A program made the position numbers and the translations under genes. A stretch of 64,000 bases of DNA from Campanula takesimana (taxonomy: Eukaryota; Streptophyta; Magnoliopsida; Asterales; Campanulaceae): the NCBI GenBank assembly GCA_026119855.1, contig JAOWBW010000381.1, positions 744,001 through 808,000 on the forward strand. Reading direction: 5' to 3'. Below are positions 58,238 to 64,000 of the stretch, one piece after another (the stretch's first letter is position 1; every line of letters begins with the position of its first letter). The notes beneath the pieces were generated by a model. It made no database searches, had not been told where the DNA came from, and was given only the letters and a program-made list of their open reading frames with translations.

Positions 58238-60371
58238 GTAAGATACCCGCGGGAAAAATGGAAAGGTTTCCCCTCGAGAATCAAACACGGTGTAATTCCA
58301 AAAGATAACGGAGTCGCCACGTTAGTTTAACTTTAAACCCAAACTTAATGAAAAAAGGTTAGTGAAAAAGGATTCGGAGGTCACGTTACACTTTGGGAAG
58401 AACTTAATCAAGGTTCACCCAAAGTGCCTCGGAAAACCGAGTCTCCCTAAGTTTGTTGATAAAAAATGTGCAAGTGTGTGTGTATGTGTTTTTCTTGAAA
58501 ATGGGAGAAACCGACTTGTTTTAAAAAGTGATTTTGGAAAATGAAATGTAGGCATGTTAATGCCCTTTGTTCTTTGATACTTTAGAGAAGCAAAATATAA
58601 TGTTCATCCAAATAAAATATGTTTTTTTTTGGGACGGACTTTTACTTAGCCATGGAAAAGGCTAGCAAAGTCAAGAGGGACAATCTTGTTCATCTTATGC
58701 ATCAAACCCATGTAAGAATAACCAAGATCAAGGTCAAGGCCATGGTTTGAGCAATCATTGGAGAATAATAACCATAATACCTTTACTTGGATAGAACCAT
58801 GACTTGGATGAATAAAGATGGTCAACTTTATCATTCAAGTAAGGTAATCATCGTAAGATTAAAATAAATAAAAGCTTTTCTTGGGCAAATCATTACTTGG
58901 ATGAATAAAGATTGTGGCTTTATCATCCAAGTAAGATAAACAAGAAAGATTTGAAATAAAGACTTTTTAAATGAAAATAAACATTAAAGATTAAGACTTT
59001 AAATGTAACAAATCCCATCTCCATTTAGTTCATCATTTTAATGCACCATTGAAGTGCAAGATGAACCCTTTAGGATCATATGGGTATTTGGATCCAAGTT
59101 ATATAAAGATTACATGAATAAATAAAGACTTGTAAAATAAAGAGTTGTAAATGTAAATGACTTGAATTTAAAGTGCATAAATATAAATTACATAAATTTA
59201 ACAAATATTCTTCTTCACTTGGTTCATCATTTTAATACACCATAAAAGTGTAAGATAAAGCCATTGGGATCATAAGAGTATTTGGATCCAATCATTTATA
59301 TATATATATATATATATATAAAGGCTACATTTTTATGAGCAAGAAAATAAACAATGTCAATATCCCAACAAGAACAATATAAAGATGACAATAAAATAAA
59401 TACTTGAAATTAAAGATGACAATAAATGTAAAGACTTGGAATTAAAGATGATAATAAAGTAAAGATTCAGCCTTTAAGCAAGATTGAGGTAAATCATTAA
59501 TTGATTGACCCAAGTTTGCTTCCTTTTTCACTTAAAGATCATGGACTCCAAGATTTTCACTTAATATGGATTAATCACCATCTTTCACAAAAAACAACCA
59601 CTCAATTTTGTAGAGAGAACAATTTTAGGGAGTAACTTTGCTAGGGAATTCTTGTTGTTATGAGAGAGGATGAGCTCTCTATTTATAGGGGAATTGGGGG
59701 CTTGTTCTTACTTAGGTGCTAAGCAAAAATAGGATATTCTTTGGATCTTTTTTTTTGTCACAAATTTGATCTTTTTTTTTGTCACAAAATGGGTTGAAAT
59801 TGGATCATTTTTTTGCACAAAATGAAGCATTTTTGGATGTAAAATGGGCTGAGAATTAATTCTTTTAGAAGGGGTGTGTGGGTGACACAAATGGGGGTGA
59901 AGGACCAATCAGAATGTGCCAAGGAGGGGCTGTGAGGGTGAGGGGGAAAGGGCTGGATGAAGATCCAATCAGAGTGAGGCGTGTGGCGCGTTTGTCGGGC
60001 GAGTGACTGTCACGCAGGGAACAAGGCGCGTGAGGCTGGCGGGTTGTCGGTTCAATGGAGAAAGCGCGCCTACCATGCGCGTTTCCAGAAGCTCGCGTAT
60101 GCCTTCAAGAAGCGCACCTGGTAGGTGCGACCGCTTCCCTTTTTCGGACGGTTTTCTGGAAATTCCCACAAAGTCCTTTTGGGCTTTGTGGGAATAAATC
60201 CATGGTCCTGGCTTTCTGGAAATTACCAGAAGGTCCTTCCCTTTCCAGAATTAGTCAATTAATGCCTAAAACACCCTTTGAACATTATAATGACCCAATT
60301 AAGTTCCAAATTACCCCTTAACCCCGCAATTTGATTATTTGAGGATAGTAATCCGGATCGGGGTACTTACA
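58238..60371 (-). repeat. outer Tat-like 5' LTR
   Basis: 2134 bp, pairing with 36552-38667. A TATAAATA box (minus) lies at 59680-59687. The primer-site mimic GTGGCGACTCCG (minus) is at 58309-58320, 83 bases from the true site. A TA run at about 59298-59322 is longer than in the other LTR, which suggests slippage after insertion. Confidence 0.93.
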
Positions 60372-60376
60372 CTAAG

Positions 60377-60914
60377 TACCAAACGACAAAAAAAAATCCT
60401 TTTAATATGTGAGGAATGTTTGGATCACAATTAAACCAAGTGGCATTATTCTATTTCAACCATCCATTCTGATACATGAGCCATATTTTCATCAAATTAT
60501 TCATCATTTTGGATTACTAATTAAAGATATTGAGGAGTCAGAATCTTTGATAATTTTCTCATCTAACGTGATCGCACATGCTTCATGCTTTCAACCATAT
60601 TAAACTTACACATTAAATATTCATCTACACAACTTAAAACCTCGAGATTTCAGAGTCTATCTCCTCAATTTCAACTTTATTTTAACGCATTCTTTCGTCT
60701 CATCCATCAATATAATACCATTTTCGAACATCACACAACCACTGAAAATTGCCTTGAATAGGCATTGTCAATTCGTTCATTATTATAGCATATAAAATAG
60801 CATATAGAAAACGATTAAATTTATTACCCTGACGCACCCATTCGGAATGCAGAATTCGTGTCTTCTTAAAACTAGTCTTCACACATGTACCAACTCGGTC
60901 ATACATGTCTGAAT
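60377..60914 (-). pseudogene. RTE-type LINE remnant, reverse transcriptase C-terminal part
   Basis: A minus-strand frame at 60700-60906 starts MYDRVGTCVKT and has YAIIMNELTMPIQG. RTE reverse transcriptases have MYxGxxTxVRT and FALVMDELTRxIQ at these places. The catalytic ADD motif that should follow is not intact. Further down, a decayed LxLWRQ-like and DSDSF-like stretch is seen. It joins 62720-63035 upstream and 36175-36546 downstream. Confidence 0.78.
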
Positions 60915-61544
60915 TGTTAGAGACAATTATCCCACATTGGGAATTAACTAGTCAAGCATTGACTATATAAAGATCCTGGGCTACTCCTCTCATATCCAAT
61001 TGGTTTTGGGATAGAACCTCAGACTTTATCATGGTATCAGAGCTGACCCGTTACACGTGCAGGCCCAACGGCCCACGATGTTGCTCTGCGCCACCCGTAA
61101 CAAGTCCACGTTGTAAGACTTGTTAAAATCCGGCTACACGTGAGGGGGCGTGTTAGAGACAATTATCCCACAATGAGAATTAACTAGCCAAGCATTAACT
61201 ATATAAAGATCCTGGTCTACTCCTCCCATAGCCAATTGGTTTTGGGATGGAACCTCGTGTTAAGGATATTAGAATCCTTCTTTAATTACAATTGTATATT
61301 TCCTATTGTTTATATTATTTACTTTCCTAATAGCATTGCTATTGTATAGTTTCCTTTTTCCTTATGTAACAAGAATAGCTTGGAGAGTACTCCACCCTCT
61401 TGTATAAATACCCTACTCATATGATCAATAATACTTGAGTCATTCATACAATATTATTTGAGTCTCTCATATTAATTAATTCTCTCTCCATGTATGATTG
61501 GCTCCGACTATATTCTTCTCTAATCCTTGACATGGTATCAGAGC

Positions 61545-61975
61545 TATGATCCATAATGGGACTTCTCCGCCAAAAGCCAACCCTACCTTTATAACGCTTC
61601 CGCCGCCCTCCATCAAAAATCCAATCCGGCCTATACACACCAATAACCAATCTGGTTATCAACCCCACAACCCCAACATCAGGTCTTTGTTCACTTTCCA
61701 CCTTCTCTTGTTTTTTTTCTTCATGTAACTAACCTCAATCTCTTCCCAACCACATGTTGCTAGTTTTTTTCCTCCTACACCGGTTGATTCAGTAACCTCA
61801 ATCAACCCCACTTCTCTGACCACCATCTCGACCACTTCCATCCCCACCAACCCAAAACCCCATCGTCAATACAACCTCAACACCTAAACCAATCCCAACC
61901 CCAAGCTACGTCCACAAACACCAAAACCCTTTTTTTTTTTTTAATTCTAAAGACCGTTAAAAAAAAATTTATTCT
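61545..61975 (+). other. interior of the miniature element, proline-rich frames only
   Basis: A short frame from the ATG at 61546 is rich in Pro, Asn and Thr and ends by 61728. Such low-complexity starts are common before copia Gag, but no Gag domain follows. The rest is CA-rich with a T-run near 61929. Confidence 0.5.
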
Positions 61976-62272
61976 AAAGTCCGTCTCGCGACGTTAATGC
62001 CTCCACCCGTCTCGCGACGTTAATGCCTCCACCCGTCTAGCGACGTAAAAGCCCGAACCTGTCTCGCGATGTTAACGCCTTAGTCCGTCTCGCGACGTTA
62101 ATGCCTTACTCCGTCTCGCGACGTAAAAGCCTTACCCTTCTCGCAACGTGAAAGCCTCAACCCGTCTCGCGACGTAAAAGCCTCCACCCGTCTCGCGACG
62201 TAAAAGCCTCACCCCCGTCTCGTGACGTAAAAGCCTTACCCCCGTCTCGCGATGTAAAAGCCTTAGACGTCC
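61976..62272 (+). repeat. CGTCTCGCGACGT tandem array
   Basis: About 11 units of 26-28 bases with CCGTCTCGCGACGTAAAAGCC or TTAATGCC variants. The core TCGCGA is palindromic and CpG-dense in an otherwise AT-rich setting. Confidence 0.93.
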
Positions 62273-62719
62273 ACTTCATAGGGTGAAAACGCTACTTGTA
62301 CAAATGTAAAGATCATGGCAACATCAACCACAACCGAGATCACATCAACCAACTCACTTCAATAACCCGGTTCATCTCATCACTTTCCAAGATTGGACTC
62401 TCCTATCGGTCGTCCATCTTGTGGGGGCATGTTAAGGATATTAGAATCCTTCTTTAATTACAATTGTATATTTCCTATTATTTATATTATTTACTTTCCT
62501 AATAGCATTGCTATTGTATAGTTTCCTTTTTCCTTATGTAACTAGAATAGCTTGGAGAGTACTCCACCCTCTTGTATAAATACCCTACTCATATGATCAA
62601 TAATACTTGAGTCATTCATACAATATTATTTGAGTCTCTCACATTAATTAATTCTCTCTCCATGTATGATTGGCTCTGACTATCTCCTTCTCTAATCCTT
62701 GACACCTCAGACTTTATCA

Positions 62720-63035
62720 TGAATGATGTTAATATATTTTTTTTGAAATGTCTTTCTTTGCTAGATCCCACTAAAGTGTTTCTCTTTGTACTTTATCATA
62801 CGTATTCTCCAAGTCAATAAAAATCATGTGTGAGCGCTTCTTATCCTTATTGTTCTATTATCATCCTCATAAGATAAAGCGCCTTTATATCTGATCTTCT
62901 AAGCATAAATCTCAATTTGTTCTCCAAAGTCTTCACACTTATCCTTAGCATTCGGTCAGCCTCATTCCCAAAGTTTCAAAGTATATGACTCATTAGTTTG
63001 ATTCCCTAATATTTGGCACACAAATATGTTAAAGT
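62720..63035 (-). pseudogene. RTE-type LINE remnant, reverse transcriptase N-terminal part
   Basis: Minus-strand frames contain pieces resembling RTE reverse transcriptase. They include an MSHTxKLWE-like stretch near 62990, a RSDIKALYLMRMIIEQ-like stretch near 62885 (family: GRSTxEAIxLIRxxxEx), and KKNI-LTSFM / KYINII-like residues near 62740. No frame is open for long. The TRIM insertion separates it from 60377-60914. Confidence 0.72.
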
Positions 63036-64000
63036 CAACATATTTAATAAGAAAATATATTTTGTTACATTTTCACCATGGTTCATTTATAGACAACTAC
63101 AATGATATAAATCAATATATTTGATAATGGAAAGTAAGGTAAAATACAACTCAACTGAATAAAGGTTTAAATCTGCTAAAAATTAGCATCTCGTGAATAG
63201 ATCTCTATCAAAATATAATTAAGCTTCAAACACTTAATTGTTAGGGGTTTAGGAACCTAGTCGTAATGGTGAGAAATAATCAAGAAAGAAAATAAGAGAA
63301 CACAATTATTTTTTACTTAGTTAATCGACACCTTCGACTATATGGGGGTGTTGTCAAGCCAAAATATTCACTATGATCTCTATATAAGATTTTACATCTC
63401 AGTGTTGAGAAATTTACCAGAGTAACGGTCCTATGCAATGGAGACTATAACAATAAACAAGAAAGAAAATTAAATAAATAAGAACATAGAAGAATTGTTT
63501 ACCCGGCCCGTCACAACAATGACAGCGTCTGGGAAAGCAACCAATCCAAAATTATTTCAATAATTCTTTGCAACCCACCGCATCACCGTTCTAGATCCCC
63601 CTCCCATGTTGTCCAAATTGGTTTCACATAGGCCGATGTCAAACCCCAAAAAATAGGCTCCCAACTGACAACTTATTTGGGTTTGAATGATGTCCACATG
63701 ATCTCACAACTCTTGATACCCGTGACTAAAAAAAATTCCTTTCGTTTACCACAATCACTACCTAGATTCACACAACTCTTGTACCACCCTATACAATTTC
63801 ATCAACCTAACTAGGAATTACCAATAACATTAATACCAACTACAACTACAACAAGAGTTTATTAAAACTCTTATACACCCAACTATAACTCCCTAGACAC
63901 ATCTAGGAGTGTACAAAATCAACACTACTATAAGCCATACATATGGCCTTATACAAACCTATACATAAATTTTCATTTCAATAACAATATAGGTCTAAGA
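63036..64000. other. AT-rich end region with an unclassified interspersed repeat
   Basis: No coding signal. Two loosely similar stretches (about 63265-63360 and 63425-63560) share an AACAAGAAAGAAAAT run followed by ATTGTTTAC or ATTTTTTAC. This resembles non-coding sequence common in plant LTRs. I cannot assign it to a family. Confidence 0.4.

Larger units (their letters stand above)
36552..60371 (-). mobile_element. Tat-like non-autonomous element (outer), interrupted
   Basis: LTRs 36552-38667 and 58238-60371 are flanked by target duplication CTAAG (36547-36551 and 60372-60376). On the minus strand the LTR starts TGTAAGTACCCCGATCC and ends TATCTTACA. The primer site GTGGCGACTCTGCTGGGGA (58219-58237) and purine tract (GCCGAGGGGCTC, 38668-38680) fix the orientation. 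About 7.9 kb of interior lacks pol. It holds a long 45-bp array, three pseudoknot motifs, two CTAG hairpins, a gag-like coil remnant and the inner element 39361-51037. It lies within the RTE LINE. Confidence 0.93.
61258..62704 (+). mobile_element. miniature copia-like LTR element inside the TRIM
   Basis: LTRs 61258-61532 and 62430-62704 are both 275 bp, starting TGTTAAGGATATTAGAATCC and ending CTAATCCTTGACA. The primer site TGGTATCAGAGC (61533-61544) abuts the first, and GTGGGGGCA precedes the second. The flanks CCTCG and CCTCA are a one-base-off target duplication. TATAAATA boxes lie at 61403 and 62575. The 900-bp interior has no pol. Confidence 0.92.
60915..62719 (+). mobile_element. TRIM (terminal-repeat retrotransposon in miniature)
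   Basis: The 117-bp LTR (60915-61031) begins TGTTAGAGACAATTATCCCA and ends GACTTTATCA. It is followed at once by the primer site TGGTATCAGAGC (61032-61043). The second LTR starts at 61151, is interrupted at 61257 by the element 61258-62704, and finishes at 62719. Target duplication TGAAT (60910-60914 and 62720-62724). The interior is 119 bp and non-coding. TATATAAAG lies in the LTR near 60963. Strand is set by the primer site. Confidence 0.92.

Noticed and set aside
1..64000. Naming the species or a specific plant family
   Set aside because: All element families present are widespread in flowering plants and no gene is available for placement.
1..64000. A host cellular gene
   Set aside because: No frame above about 220 residues, no intron-exon series and no recognised cellular domain on either strand.

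Overview
This window is plant nuclear DNA, probably from a eudicot with a large, repeat-rich genome. I find no cellular gene. Almost every base belongs to nested transposable elements: Ty1/copia, Ty3/gypsy Tat/Ogre type, Ty3/gypsy Tekay/Del type, a TRIM, an RTE-type LINE, a foldback DNA element and short MITE or SINE relics. Plant origin is inferred from these families, their tRNA primer sites, poly(A)-rich tracts and TA-rich microsatellites. The species cannot be named.

Left half (689-34072): a minus-strand Ty1/copia element (694-34067, target duplication GAAAG) is interrupted three times. Its 3' LTR holds a plus-strand Tat/Ogre-like element (1297-17379, target duplication GTGAC), which itself holds a plus-strand Tekay/Del-like element (6530-14774). 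Its decayed pol holds a foldback DNA element (about 19372-20706). Further in lies a minus-strand Tekay/Del-like element (23198-31342, target duplication CTTTG). The copia pol is readable only in pieces. The other LTR elements have no pol, and only the Tat/Ogre one keeps a shortened gag.

Right half (36175-63035): a decayed minus-strand RTE-type LINE is cut into three pieces. One cut holds a minus-strand Tat-like non-autonomous element (36552-60371, target duplication CTAAG). That element holds a related plus-strand one (39361-51037, target duplication CTTGG). The other cut holds a TRIM (60915-62719, target duplication TGAAT) whose 3' LTR holds a miniature copia-like element (61258-62704).

The most interesting signal is in the three Tat-type elements. 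Eight copies of a motif share an invariant CTACG/CGTAG stem enclosing a hairpin. A second hairpin follows, and then a pseudoknot pairing that changes in a compensatory way between copies (GACC/GGTC, GGTC/GACC, GGCT/AGCC). A second hairpin motif (CTAGG/CCTAG, with a CTAGA/TCTAG variant) occurs six times. A third shared feature is a ten-base primer-site mimic inside each LTR, 80-91 bases before the true primer site. The order of these parts is kept between the two right-hand elements although their tandem arrays differ. This suggests conserved RNA architecture in elements that have lost nearly all protein coding.
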